In this document: positions 1-8,429 of the stretch, piece after piece
Numbering within the stretch: the stretch's first letter is position 1
How the letters are laid out: every line of letters begins with the position of its first letter
DNA from: Carboxylicivirga longa
GTDB taxonomy: Bacteria > Bacteroidota > Bacteroidia > Bacteroidales > Marinilabiliaceae
Reading direction: 5' to 3'
Assembly (NCBI RefSeq): GCF_050589825.1
Contig: NZ_JBNGOZ010000015.1
Span: forward strand, 54,887-118,886
DNA length: 64,000 nucleotides
Position numbers and translations under genes: made by a program
Notes under the pieces: generated by a model
Told to the model about the DNA's origin: nothing
The model's database searches: none
What the model saw: the letters and a program-made list of their open reading frames with translations, nothing else

Positions 1-174
1 GGCGATTACTGCGGCTCCGGAGGCTTGTCTCTTCGGTCAGCTCCGCCAAATCGTTGATTTGGCTAGACATAAGGAAAAAGTTAAAACCAAATACAACGCT
101 TTGGCTTCCCTCCTTTTTGGGAGGTTGGTGAGGTCAATATTCGCCTTACGCCGCCATGCGGCAGGCCGTTGGGC
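1..174 (+). other. attC site 1 (left part outside window)
   Basis: This is the right part of an attC-like recombination site, cut by the window start. It carries the internal hairpin GCCAAATCGTTGATTTGGC and the arm GCCATGCGGCAGGCC, and it ends in the core box GTTGGGC at 168-174. Apart from a few bases it matches sites 2 and 3. The cassette boundary lies between G168 and T169. Confidence 0.75.
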
Positions 175-590
175 GCAACGAGCTCGAACAGGGCGCTTCG
201 ATTATGAAAAACAAAAACGGGACGCAAAATCGTAAAATCGAGAAAAGTGGTTTAAGACAAGTGATTTATAAAACCAAGGCGCGCATTTCCGGACTCCCAA
301 ACAAAACGTAGCAGGACTTGCAAACCAAACGGACACGGCGGACTTATCCCGGCCGGCATCTTTTCAGCCAGGCAGCCGGACTTCCGATTTGCAGCGGGAC
401 TTTCGGGCAACTCTATTCGGACTTAGGTTCCCGCGTGGTTTAAGTGTAACCGGACTTCAAAATAACGCGTACGGACTAAGGCGCGCCAAAACCTAGAATA
501 CAAAGCTGATTAGACAAGAAAAAAATTGATAACACAAAGATTTTCAGCCCGTTTTTGAAGTGCAGCACGGAGGAAATTATAAATCGCAGC

Positions 591-790
591 GCCCAACAAA
601 CCGCCATAGCGCATAAGGCGATCACTGCGGTTCCGAAGGTTCACCGCTTCGGTCAGCTCCGCCAAATCGTTGATTTGGCTAAACACAAGGAAAAAGATAA
701 AACCAAATACAACGCTTTGGCTTCCCTCCTTTTTGGAAGGTTGGTGAGGTCAATATTCGCCTTACGTCGCCATGCGGCAGGCCGTTGGGC
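591..790 (+). other. attC site 2
   Basis: A 200 bp imperfect palindrome running from GCCCAAC (591-597) to GTTGGGC (784-790). The inner arms AACCGCCATAGCGCAT and ATGCGGCAGGCCGTT pair with extra-helical bases, as in attC hairpins. The variable centre holds small hairpins such as GCCAAATCGTTGATTTGGC. Confidence 0.85.
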
Positions 791-1207
791 GCAACGAGCT
801 TGAACGGAACGCTTCGATTATGAAAAACAAAAACGGGACGCAAATCCGTAAAACCTGACAAAGTGGTTTAAAGTAAAGGCAATTTAAAACCAAGGCGCGC
901 TTTTCTGGACTCTAAATCAAAACGTAGCGGGACTTGCAAACCAAACGGACACGGCGGACTAATCCCGGCCGGCATTTTTTCAGCCAGGCAACCGGATTTC
1001 CGATTTGCAGCGAAACTTTGGAGCATCTGTATACGGACTCAGGTTCCCGCGTTGTTTAAGTGTAGCCGGACTTCAAGATAACGCATACGGACTAAGGCGC
1101 GCCAAAACTTATAAATCAATGCTTATTAGACGGAAAAAAGCTGAATTACGTAAAGATTTTCAGCCCGTTTTTGATGCACATAACCGAAAAGTAAATTAAA
1201 TCGCAGC

Positions 1208-1407
1208 GCCCAACAAACCGCCATAGCGCATAAGGCGATCACTGCGGTTCCGGAGGCTTGCCGCTTCGGTCAGCTCCGCCAAATCGTTGATTTGGCTAGA
1301 TATAAGGAAAAAGATAAAACCAAATACAACGCTTTGGCTTCCCTCCTTTTTGGAAGGTTGGTGAGGTCAACATTCGCCTTACGCCGCCATGCGGCAGGCC
1401 GTTGGGC
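1208..1407 (+). other. attC site 3
   Basis: Second complete copy of the 200 bp attC, from GCCCAAC (1208) to GTTGGGC (1401-1407). It has the same arms and central hairpins as site 2 and closes the second gene-less cassette. Confidence 0.85.
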
Positions 1408-1824
1408 GCAACGAACTTGAACGGAGCGCTTCGATTATGAAAAACAAAAACGGGACGCAAATGCGTAAAATCGGAAAAAGTGGTTTAAGGTCAAAGCAAT
1501 TTAAAACCAAGGCGCGCATTCCCGGACTCGTAAACAAAACGTAGCAGGACTTGCAAACCAAACGGACACGGCGGACTTATCCCGGCCGGCACTTTTTCAG
1601 CCAAGCAGCCGGATTTCGGATTCGCAGCGGGACTCTCGGACAGCTGTTCACGGACTATGGTTCCCGCGTGATTTAAGTGTAGCCGGACTTCGGAATAACG
1701 CATACGGACTAAGGCGCGCCAAAACCTAAAATGCAAAGCTGTTTAGACGGAAAAAAGATGAATAACGTAAAGATTTTCAACCCATTTTTGATTCAGAGAA
1801 CGGAAAAGTAAATTAAATCGCAGC

Positions 1825-2021
1825 GCCCAACAAACCGCCATAGCGCATAAGGCGATCACTGCGGTTCCGGAGGCTTGTCGCTTCGCCCACCAGCGCCAAA
1901 TCGTTGATTTGGCTTTGTGAATAGAGAAAGAAAAAACCAAATGCAACGCTTTGGCTTCCCTCCTCTTTCTAGGTTGGTGAGGTCAATTTCGCCTTTCGCG
2001 CCATGCGGCAGGCCGTTGTGG
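1825..2021 (+). other. attC site 4
   Basis: Third copy of the long attC, from GCCCAAC (1825) to GTTGTGG (2015-2021). The right box differs from its left box because the bases after G2015 belong to the next cassette. That cassette's own attC opens with the matching CCACAAC at 2476. Confidence 0.85.
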
Positions 2022-2092
2022 CTAATAGAGAATTACAAGATTCAAATAAATATTTTCATTTTTCACATTAGTATTAACCAATCACCTAGACT

Positions 2093-2434
2093 ATGAAAAC
2101 AATAGCAAGTACATTAATTATTTTCACATTAGCACTTATTTCTTGTACAGAAGAGACAATAGTGCCAACAACAGGAAATGTTCTACTTATCGATGAGCAC
2201 AATGAATTCGACAATCAAAAGTATTATATAGTATCTGAGGTATATTACCTGACAACAGATGATCCTTACTGGTTTCGTTCTGACAATGATGCTTTATATA
2301 CAGGAACACTAACTGATACACAAACTGAAATAAATGACTTAAATACAGGAATATACTATGTTGTATTTCCGATTGAAAGAAAATATAAAGTGTTCCAAGT
2401 CAAAGCAGGTAAGACCATAGAATGCAAACTTTAA
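2093..2434 (+). CDS. Small cassette-encoded lipoprotein
   Basis: A 113-residue protein with a short hydrophobic N-terminal segment ending in a lipobox (LISC, Cys18), so a lipidated envelope protein is expected. The mature part is acidic and rich in Tyr and Thr, with beta-type stretches (YYIVSEVYYL, GIYYVVFPI). I recognise no family. The gene sits alone in its cassette: the start lies 75 bp after the upstream cassette junction and the stop about 40 bp before the next attC. Function is unknown. Confidence 0.75.
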   Translation: MKTIASTLIIFTLALISCTEETIVPTTGNVLLIDEHNEFDNQKYYIVSEVYYLTTDDPYWFRSDNDALYTGTLTDTQTEINDLNTGIYYVVFPIERKYKVFQVKAGKTIECKL

Positions 2435-2475
2435 TGTGAACATTGATAGTGAGTTAAAATGAAATAAACTACTAG

Positions 2476-2612
2476 CCACAACACGCCGCCATAGCGCATA
2501 GCAGGGCTCGGCTCTCTTTGGGTGGGCAGATTCCCGCCTCGATAGTCTCGTCCTCTCGGACGGACAATCTCAACGCAAATCTGCTACAGCGCCATGCGGC
2601 CAACCGTTAGCC
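2476..2612 (+). other. attC site 5
   Basis: From CCACAAC (2476) to GTTAGCC (2606-2612), 137 bp. The arms CGCCGCCATAGCGCATAGC and GCGCCATGCGGC pair. A second inner pair is GGGCAGATTCCCGC with GCAAATCTGC. The left box matches the start of the lipoprotein cassette (TTGTGGCTA), which fixes the cassette at 2016-2606. Confidence 0.8.
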
Positions 2613-3398
2613 CTCATCAAACGCAATAACGACAAAAAAGGCTATGTAAGAGTTACTTGGGGACACCGCCTCAGTACCCTGGCGTTAAGAAAGCCAGACG
2701 GTGAGGCGTCAAGAAAACAAAGCTGTCTGAGCCCGTTGCAAACGGGTGAGTTCTTTGTTTTTAGCGAAGCCGACAGGCTTTTAGCCAAAGGGGACTGCAG
2801 CGGAGATTTTTTGCCTACTTTTTCGTGGTTGGAAAAAGTAGGAGCCTGTCCGGCTGGAGGACCTCAATGAGTACCTTAACAAAATCAGAAAAGCGTCGAT
2901 TTTCTCAAGCGCCACTGAAAAAGCCGGAACGATAAGGGGATAATGCAAGACGCTGGAAGCGGAGGGCTTTATTGGAATTAGCGGAACGGCTTTTTCAAGT
3001 TCGCCTTAAAAACCGACAAAATCCAGTTTTTTAAGCTGTTATTAAGCAGTCCTCCAGTGGGATCAGCGGCTCCCTTTGGACAAGCATCAAAAAGTGGCAA
3101 AGCTACTGCCCCACCCCATTGACCAAAGCCATTCAGACTCAAGAAACATAGGACACCCTGGGCAGACGGCTTATTTTGAATTCCTTTAAATTAACAGTAC
3201 CAGAATCATCGTAGGACAAATATGTTAACTTTGAGTCATACCCTGTGTAAGCTATCCCAAAGGTTCAGAAAAATGGGACTTAGCAGGCGAAGCCCGTAGA
3301 TTACAGCAAAGAAAAAAGGAATGACGAGGGCTAACAATGGGTCATAATGCACAACCTGCCGCAGGCGCAACACAGGCTGCGCATCATACCCGAAACCG
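2607..3398 (+). other. Gene-less cassette with nested inverted repeats
   Basis: This cassette begins TTAGCCCTC and ends in an attC opening GAGGGCTAAC. No reading frame of convincing length or composition was seen on either strand of its roughly 720 bp body. Inside is a nested inverted repeat: GCCGACAGGCT (2769-2779) with AGCCTGTCCGGC (2843-2854), enclosing CCTACTTTTTC (2814-2824) with GAAAAAGTAGG (2832-2842). My impression is that similar CCTACTTTTT stem-loops are common between genes in Bacteroidota. GC content is higher than in the cassette genes. Confidence 0.55.
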
Positions 3399-3404
3399 TT
3401 AGCA
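3329..3404 (+). other. attC site 6 (short form)
   Basis: A compact 76 bp attC from GGCTAAC (3329-3335) to GTTAGCA (3398-3404). The arms GGGTCATAATGC and GCATCATACCC pair, around CCTGCCGCAGGCGCAACACAGG. It is closer in length to typical integron attC sites than the 140-200 bp versions elsewhere in the array. Confidence 0.85.
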
Positions 3405-3444
3405 ACAAAGCAATAATCCTAACATCAATTGAAAAATAAATAGA

Positions 3445-4296
3445 ATGACAGATAGCATTGTTAAAAACAAACTTCATAAACCTATTGAGTCTTTGACAAT
3501 CAATAAGGAGGACTTGTTAAAGTTTCTAAACTTATTACAAGAAAGAGCCAATGCTGCATGTGATATAGAATGTAAGCATATAGAAAATACAATTGATGCT
3601 GACAAATTAGAGAAATCAAAAGAAGACTTAAAAGGTTGTTCACAGTTAAAGGTAACAGTTAACGGAATTGACGGTGAACAACTTTTTGGCTCAATTGACG
3701 ACGTATTCAACTCAGTCTCATTTCCAGAACAAATAAAGTCCCTTTATCTTAACAGTGAATTAATTTATGAGTCAAGATTTAATTATATACCAAGAAATCG
3801 ATTTGAAGTATTTATTGATTTTACCAAACCCAAAGTGCTAGATTTTTCATTCCTGCCAAGTGAGAAAACTCCAAATGACTCTAATTTTACCGTTGAAGGA
3901 TTTGACAATACTTGGGTTAATGGAGTTTTTAGTGAGATTGATAAATATTTTGAAAAGAGGTCATCTAAGTTTTCAAGTATACATCAAAATAGTGTTTACG
4001 ATATAATTGTATGGACATTGGGACTACCAATTGGTTTTTGGGCATGTTCAAAAATAGAAGATTGGATTAATCAATCGTTCACTAATGACTTCTTAAGCAG
4101 CCTAAGCTATGTTTACATTTTCTTTATTAGTTTAATGGTCTTAAGAGTACTGTTCCACTATTCCAGGTGGTTATATCCAAAATTACAATTTAAGTCAAAC
4201 CAAGACTTGTCTTTAATTCATAGAGGCTTTTTTTACGTAATTACAACTGGAATTTTAGGTTCATTTCTCTATGATATAATAAAATATATTTTTTAG
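3445..4296 (+). CDS. Cassette-encoded membrane protein, unknown function
   Basis: A 283-residue protein. Residues 1-185 are soluble with mixed helix and strand content, and include two Cys (CDIECKH) near residue 40. The C-terminal third has three hydrophobic segments, at about 191-205 (WTLGLPIGFWACS), 221-241 (LSYVYIFFISLMVLRVLF) and 262-280 (GFFYVITTGILGSFLYDII), so it is probably membrane-anchored with the N-terminal domain in the cytoplasm. No signal peptide or known motif was recognised. The gene fills its cassette: start 46 bp after the junction, stop 15 bp before the attC. Confidence 0.75.
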   Translation: MTDSIVKNKLHKPIESLTINKEDLLKFLNLLQERANAACDIECKHIENTIDADKLEKSKEDLKGCSQLKVTVNGIDGEQLFGSIDDVFNSVSFPEQIKSLYLNSELIYESRFNYIPRNRFEVFIDFTKPKVLDFSFLPSEKTPNDSNFTVEGFDNTWVNGVFSEIDKYFEKRSSKFSSIHQNSVYDIIVWTLGLPIGFWACSKIEDWINQSFTNDFLSSLSYVYIFFISLMVLRVLFHYSRWLYPKLQFKSNQDLSLIHRGFFYVITTGILGSFLYDIIKYIF

Positions 4297-4310
4297 ATAT
4301 AAAGCTCAGT

Positions 4311-4504
4311 TGCTAACAAACCGCCATAGAGCATATAGGGTGCAGCTTTTCTTGGTTGGTTCGTAGCTTCGGCAATCAGCGCCAAATCACTGATTTGGCT
4401 TTTGAAATGAAAAGATAAAAACAAATACAGCGCTTTGGCTCCGCGCAATTTGGAAAGTTTGTAAGGTTAAATCCCTTTACGCTCCATGCGGCAGGCCGTT
4501 GCCT
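4311..4504 (+). other. attC site 7
   Basis: From TGCTAAC (4311) to GTTGCCT (4498-4504), 194 bp, with arms AACCGCCATAGAGCATA and GCTCCATGCGGCAGGCC and the internal hairpin GCCAAATCACTGATTTGGC. The left box matches the TTAGCAAC that opens the cassette at 3399. Confidence 0.85.
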
Positions 4505-4542
4505 GCAATAGAAAAAGTACAAACCGCAAATAATTCATTGAA

Positions 4543-5406
4543 ATGAAATCATACTTATTCTTGCTAATAATTTTATTGAAACCAATTTTCATCTATTCAC
4601 AAACCAATTTAGCCGATAACTCTGAAATTGTTAAGAATTCATTAAATGGACTTGAATTAATAAATGACCAATGGAATCGTGAGGTACTATTCAGTGTTGA
4701 GAATAAGAATGAACAATTTATTTATTTGAAACAAGTTCAGAATACTTTGTTTGCAATTAGTCAAATAAGAATAGGTAATCAATATGATGAATATCTAAAC
4801 GTATTCACTATAAATTCATCAAACAGACATCGAGTTAAATTAAACAATGTAAAATTCGGAATTTTCAATAGTGCGAATTTTAGATTAAAGGACAACAAAG
4901 TAAGTATATTTGTCTCTAATGAAAAACTTGTAGAATATCAGTATGACCTTGAAGATAAAGAGTTAATTAACGTTTTATCTATGAAAATTCAAGGACATGC
5001 AAGTGCTGGCAGAAGCTCCTATCGGTCCTCATTCCCATCTCGTTCAGGTCGGTTCAGAATTGAATTTAAAGATGTAGACTTGATATTGCACAAAATGAAA
5101 ATTGTAGAGGATGATTTTGCTGGTGATTTGTTAGTTCCAATTTCATCAAAAACTCTTATATCTCAACAATATGATGGTTCATGGTCATTTGGCTCAGGCG
5201 TTTGGAACAATGAAGAAACCAAATTTTACTTTGACAATACAGGTGCAGTTGCTTGTATTTGGGAACTTGATGTCGAAAAAAATACATTGAATAAAATTGT
5301 TCCTGAACATGAGGCTTTTAATCCATTTATAATCAACAATGAAACTGAAAAAGTATTAGGCTTTTTTTTAGGCAACTCAATTATGATTGCTAAACCTGGA
5401 AAATAA
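4543..5406 (+). CDS. Cassette-encoded secreted protein, unknown function
   Basis: A 287-residue protein with a typical signal peptide (residues 1-20, MKSYLFLLIILLKPIFIYSQ, cleavage probably after YSQ). The mature part is beta-rich and rich in Asn and aromatic residues, and could form a propeller-like fold (VSIFVSNEKLVEYQYDLED, AVACIWELDVEKN), but no family is recognised. Its cassette begins at 4499 (TTGCCTGCA) and its attC opens TGCAGGCAAC, so gene and site form one unit. Confidence 0.75.
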   Translation: MKSYLFLLIILLKPIFIYSQTNLADNSEIVKNSLNGLELINDQWNREVLFSVENKNEQFIYLKQVQNTLFAISQIRIGNQYDEYLNVFTINSSNRHRVKLNNVKFGIFNSANFRLKDNKVSIFVSNEKLVEYQYDLEDKELINVLSMKIQGHASAGRSSYRSSFPSRSGRFRIEFKDVDLILHKMKIVEDDFAGDLLVPISSKTLISQQYDGSWSFGSGVWNNEETKFYFDNTGAVACIWELDVEKNTLNKIVPEHEAFNPFIINNETEKVLGFFLGNSIMIAKPGK

Positions 5407-5414
5407 ACTACTGC

Positions 5415-5607
5415 AGGCAACACGCTAGTATAAAGCAATTGGCGTTCGTAAGAATTTGGTAGATAAGTTAGGTAATCGAACACCGCCAAATCTTTGATTT
5501 GGCTTTAGAAATAGAAAGATAATAACAAATAAAAGATTTGGCTCAGAGAGTTTTTGGAGGTAGGGTTTCGTTAAATTGCCAATCGCTTCATCTAGCCACC
5601 GTTGTCT
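5415..5607 (+). other. attC site 8
   Basis: From AGGCAAC (5415) to GTTGTCT (5601-5607). The arms differ from the common type (CTAGTATAAAGCAATTGGCG with CGCTTCATCTAGCC), but the internal hairpin GCCAAATCTTTGATTTGGC is retained. Compensating change in the arms with conserved boxes supports selection on the folded strand. Confidence 0.75.
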
Positions 5608-5761
5608 GCAATTCCCCCTATTCCAGAGCCATTGATTTCTCAAGCAAACGATAAAATGGTATAGTGTTGAAATTGTAGGTTTTATGAATTTGGGATTTTA
5701 CCGTTAGTCAGAAGTAAAACAAAATATCATATTAATAAATCTTTATAGCTAAATGTGTTAG
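5608..5761 (+). other. Cassette leader with an internal GTTAG box
   Basis: This 154 bp leader precedes the zinc-ribbon nuclease gene and holds no gene. At 5697-5707 it contains TTTACCGTTAG, an 11 bp match to the junction at the right end of the large element (62394-62404). It could be a relic attC box left by cassette fusion, a secondary attachment site, or chance. Confidence 0.35.
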
Positions 5762-7327
5762 ATGAATAATTCTTACTTAAAAGAAGTTAAAGAAATTGCA
5801 CAATTGAAAGGAGGTGAGTGCTTATCTGAAGTTTATGAAGGATCGATGAAAAAACTACTATTCAAATGCGAAAATGGGCACATTTTTGAATCGACACCAA
5901 CAAACATAAAGCATAACAATCAATGGTGTAAAGAATGTAGTGTCAATAGACAGAGGAGTGGTTTATTAGAATGCAAACAGTTAGCAATTCGTAGAGGAGG
6001 TAAATGCCTTGAATCCGATTATAAGAATCAGCATGAAAAGATGCTCTGGCAATGTGCAGCTGGGCATACATGGAAAGCACGCTATGGAGATATAAAAAGA
6101 AATGCTCAATGGTGTCCAACTTGTGCTAGCGGAATAGGCGAGCGGATTTGTAGATTATTTTTTGAGGAACTATTCGATTGTGCATTCCCTAAAACTTATC
6201 CTATATGGCTTATAAATGATTTAGGTAACCAAATGGAATTAGATGGCTACAGCTCAAAATATAAATTAGCTTTTGAACACCAAGGTGATCAACATTACAG
6301 CGCAAGATTACACTATTCAAATAACGAAAAATTAAAAAAACGGATAAATGATGACTTGAAAAAGAAAGAATTATGTAATAGTCATGGAATTATATTGTTG
6401 GCTATACCTGAGATTCCCACAAGACTTCCTATAAACAAAATTAAAAAATTCATACTAGATGAGTTAAGTAAACTAAAAATATCTTCTGAGCTCAGTAAAT
6501 GTCTTGATTCATTTAAAAAGAAGCACATAGACTACAATAGGGCGTATATTTACAAGCCTTTAGAGCCAATCAGAGAAATAGCATTGGAAAAAGGAGGAAA
6601 ACTTATTTCTAAATCATATTTAGGAATTTTTGAAAAACTTGATTTTATATGTAAACATGGACACAAATTTAAGAAATCACCCTCTCATATAATTCATAGA
6701 GGTCAATGGTGCCCTGTTTGTTCCAAAATAGAAAATAAACAATCCACAAAAGAAATTGAAGAATTAAGAAAAATAGCAAAAATTTATGGCGGTGTACTTA
6801 TATCAGATTCATCGCTTGGCGCTCATAGTCATCATATCTGGAGATGTTCTAAAGGTCATGAATTTAATTCAACACCTGCAAATGTTTCACAAGGTAAGTG
6901 GTGTCCAATTTGTGCTAAAATTAAGCGTAAGGAAAAAACTAGAAAAGAATATGAAGATAAGTTTTTGAAAGTTTTGAAAAATAAGGGAGGCCGTATTTCT
7001 GAAGGTTTTTATAAGAGTATTAAACAACCAGTTCTGGTAACTTGCGGTCACGGGCATGTTTGGTCTGCGAGGCCTGAATCAATATTCAAAGGATCTTGGT
7101 GTCCTGACTGTAAAAAAATAAGTTTTAGAACAAAATATGAAAAAAAGTTACTAAAAGTCATATCAATAAATGAAGGAAAAATACTTCAAGGAAAATATGA
7201 AACCATGAAATCTAAAATTAAAGTCGAATGTGCATTTGGCCATATTTGGTCAGCACGAGTTGATGGGTTAATTGGGGGTTCATGGTGTCCATTGTGTAAA
7301 AAAGATGCAATAAAAAATGGAAAATAA
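5762..7327 (+). CDS. Multi-zinc-ribbon protein with PD-(D/E)XK-like nuclease domain
   Basis: A 521-residue protein built from six repeats of a C-x2-GH...WC-x2-C zinc-ribbon unit. The units are near residues 35-59, 95-119, 297-321, 353-376, 418-441 and 487-511; each has a GH after its first Cys and ends WCPxC or similar. Between units two and three (about 125-225) lies a nuclease-like domain: ELDGYSSKYKLAFEHQGDQHY resembles the D-x(n)-E-x-Q/K core of Vsr/PD-(D/E)XK enzymes, and the following KKKELCNSHGIILLAIPE fits its last strand and helix. DNA binding by the ribbons with cleavage by the inserted domain is inferred, as in DUF723/DUF4379-type proteins. It is the only gene of its cassette. Confidence 0.8.
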   Translation: MNNSYLKEVKEIAQLKGGECLSEVYEGSMKKLLFKCENGHIFESTPTNIKHNNQWCKECSVNRQRSGLLECKQLAIRRGGKCLESDYKNQHEKMLWQCAAGHTWKARYGDIKRNAQWCPTCASGIGERICRLFFEELFDCAFPKTYPIWLINDLGNQMELDGYSSKYKLAFEHQGDQHYSARLHYSNNEKLKKRINDDLKKKELCNSHGIILLAIPEIPTRLPINKIKKFILDELSKLKISSELSKCLDSFKKKHIDYNRAYIYKPLEPIREIALEKGGKLISKSYLGIFEKLDFICKHGHKFKKSPSHIIHRGQWCPVCSKIENKQSTKEIEELRKIAKIYGGVLISDSSLGAHSHHIWRCSKGHEFNSTPANVSQGKWCPICAKIKRKEKTRKEYEDKFLKVLKNKGGRISEGFYKSIKQPVLVTCGHGHVWSARPESIFKGSWCPDCKKISFRTKYEKKLLKVISINEGKILQGKYETMKSKIKVECAFGHIWSARVDGLIGGSWCPLCKKDAIKNGK

Positions 7328-7347
7328 TTTTTAAAAATAAGACCAGC

Positions 7348-7434
7348 AGACAACACGCGGTCATACACCATGGCTTGCCGCAGGCGCAACACAAGCCACA
7401 CTGCATACCGCCAAACCGTTACCAACAAGGCTAA
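7348..7434 (+). other. attC site 9 (short form)
   Basis: An 87 bp site from AGACAAC (7348-7354) to GTTACCA (7428-7434). The arms ACGCGGTCATACACCATGGC and GCCACACTGCATACCGCC pair around TTGCCGCAGGCGCAACACAA, much like site 6. The left box matches TTGTCTGC at 5602, fixing that cassette at 5602-7428. Confidence 0.85.
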
Positions 7435-7450
7435 AAAAGAACGAACTCGA

Positions 7451-8245
7451 ATGGCGAAAAAGAAATATATAGAGACAGGACAATGTATCTGGTGTTTAAA
7501 AAAAGAACCAGAGGTTTCGTTCTTTAATAAACCTCATACGATTTCTAAAAAGTTAGGAGCCACAAACATTGGATTTGATATTTGTGATAACTGTAATCAT
7601 TTCTTTGGCAAAATTGACCGGACTCAAAAATATCCAATGTCAGTTGAATTAGCATTCAAGGAGATTTTAAATATAATGCGATTATTGCTCAAAAATGATT
7701 TAAATAAAGACACTTACAAATCATTCAAATCAACATATTTTTCATATCACCATTCAAAATCGACAATCGTTATAAATAAAACATTTAAACTAAATCCATA
7801 CTTCATTGGGAGTTTGACAAGACAGTTTAAAAAAGGAATTTATGAGACTTTTTTGCAAGAATATCACAGAGAAACAAAAAACGGATTAGACAAGAGATTT
7901 GATTCAATAAGAAAATTTGTCCGTTATGATATTGGAAATCTTCCAGTTTATTTTTTAGATAATAATGGAGTCCACCTTGTGGAAGAAAATATTGATAATA
8001 TCAGTTTTCATTTTCCAGAAAATGTTTTAAATCAAATCGATGATTTCGGATTTTATACAATGCTAATTTATAGCAATGTATTTTTTCTAGAGGTGACACC
8101 AAGAGCTGAATTAAGTAGAGAGATATTTCTTAAAAAAGAGAGTAAAGAGATGATTGGTAGTGGATTTATTTACACACAATTGAGAACCTTGGAATATATA
8201 ACTGATATGGATTTTACTCTACGGAAACTGTATGAGAAAAAATAA
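7451..8245 (+). CDS. HNH-type endonuclease-like protein
   Basis: The frame is open from 7370, but that upstream part lies inside the attC, so the ATG at 7451 (MAKKKYIETGQ) is chosen, giving 264 residues. The N-terminus has a zinc-binding HNH-like arrangement: C-x2-C (about 13-16), a HTISKKLG segment, then C-x2-C (CDNC) followed by a conserved Asn-His. The rest is helical and unassigned, with a C-terminal part resembling small bacterial HNH proteins. It is the single gene of a cassette bounded by matching TTACCAAC and GTTGGTAAC. A nuclease role is inferred from the metal motif only. Confidence 0.7.
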   Translation: MAKKKYIETGQCIWCLKKEPEVSFFNKPHTISKKLGATNIGFDICDNCNHFFGKIDRTQKYPMSVELAFKEILNIMRLLLKNDLNKDTYKSFKSTYFSYHHSKSTIVINKTFKLNPYFIGSLTRQFKKGIYETFLQEYHRETKNGLDKRFDSIRKFVRYDIGNLPVYFLDNNGVHLVEENIDNISFHFPENVLNQIDDFGFYTMLIYSNVFFLEVTPRAELSREIFLKKESKEMIGSGFIYTQLRTLEYITDMDFTLRKLYEKK

Positions 8246-8253
8246 AGCCCAGT

Positions 8254-8399
8254 TGGTAACAAAGTACATATTGCAGGGCGGGGTTAGGTGGTACGCCAAC
8301 TGCGCCCCGAGGCTTCGGGGCTCGCATCGCAGTTCCGTGTCCTACCGGACAGGAACGCTCTCCGAAATCCGCCCCGACAACATGTACCAACCGTTAGCC
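8254..8399 (+). other. attC site 10
   Basis: From TGGTAAC (8254) to GTTAGCC (8393-8399), 146 bp. The arms GTACATATTGCAGGGCGG and CCGCCCCGACAACATGTAC differ in sequence from the other sites but pair well. Inner hairpins are GCCCCGAGGCTTCGGGGC and GTCCTACCGGACAGGA. Confidence 0.85.
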
Positions 8400-8429
8400 A
8401 TAAGATAAAAACTGAACATTACTAATTAT

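Larger units (their letters stand above)
169..2015 (+). repeat. Three tandem near-identical cassettes without a gene
   Basis: Three cassettes of about 616 bp follow one another (169-784, 785-1401, 1402-2015), each beginning TTGGGCGC and ending in an attC that opens GCGCCCAAC. The body of each carries many GGACT words (about eight per copy), runs such as CGGACACGGCGGACT, and a higher GC content than the neighbouring genes. I found no reading frame conserved in all three copies: the short frames seen in one copy are broken in the others. The cassette may specify an RNA, be a decayed gene, or be a passenger. The triplication points to recent duplication or repeated insertion. Confidence 0.75.

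Noticed and set aside
555..1736. Short open frames inside the repeated cassettes (555-803 +, 1005-1199 +, 1491-1736 -)
   Set aside because: They overlap attC arms or are open in only one of the three near-identical copies, so no frame is conserved.
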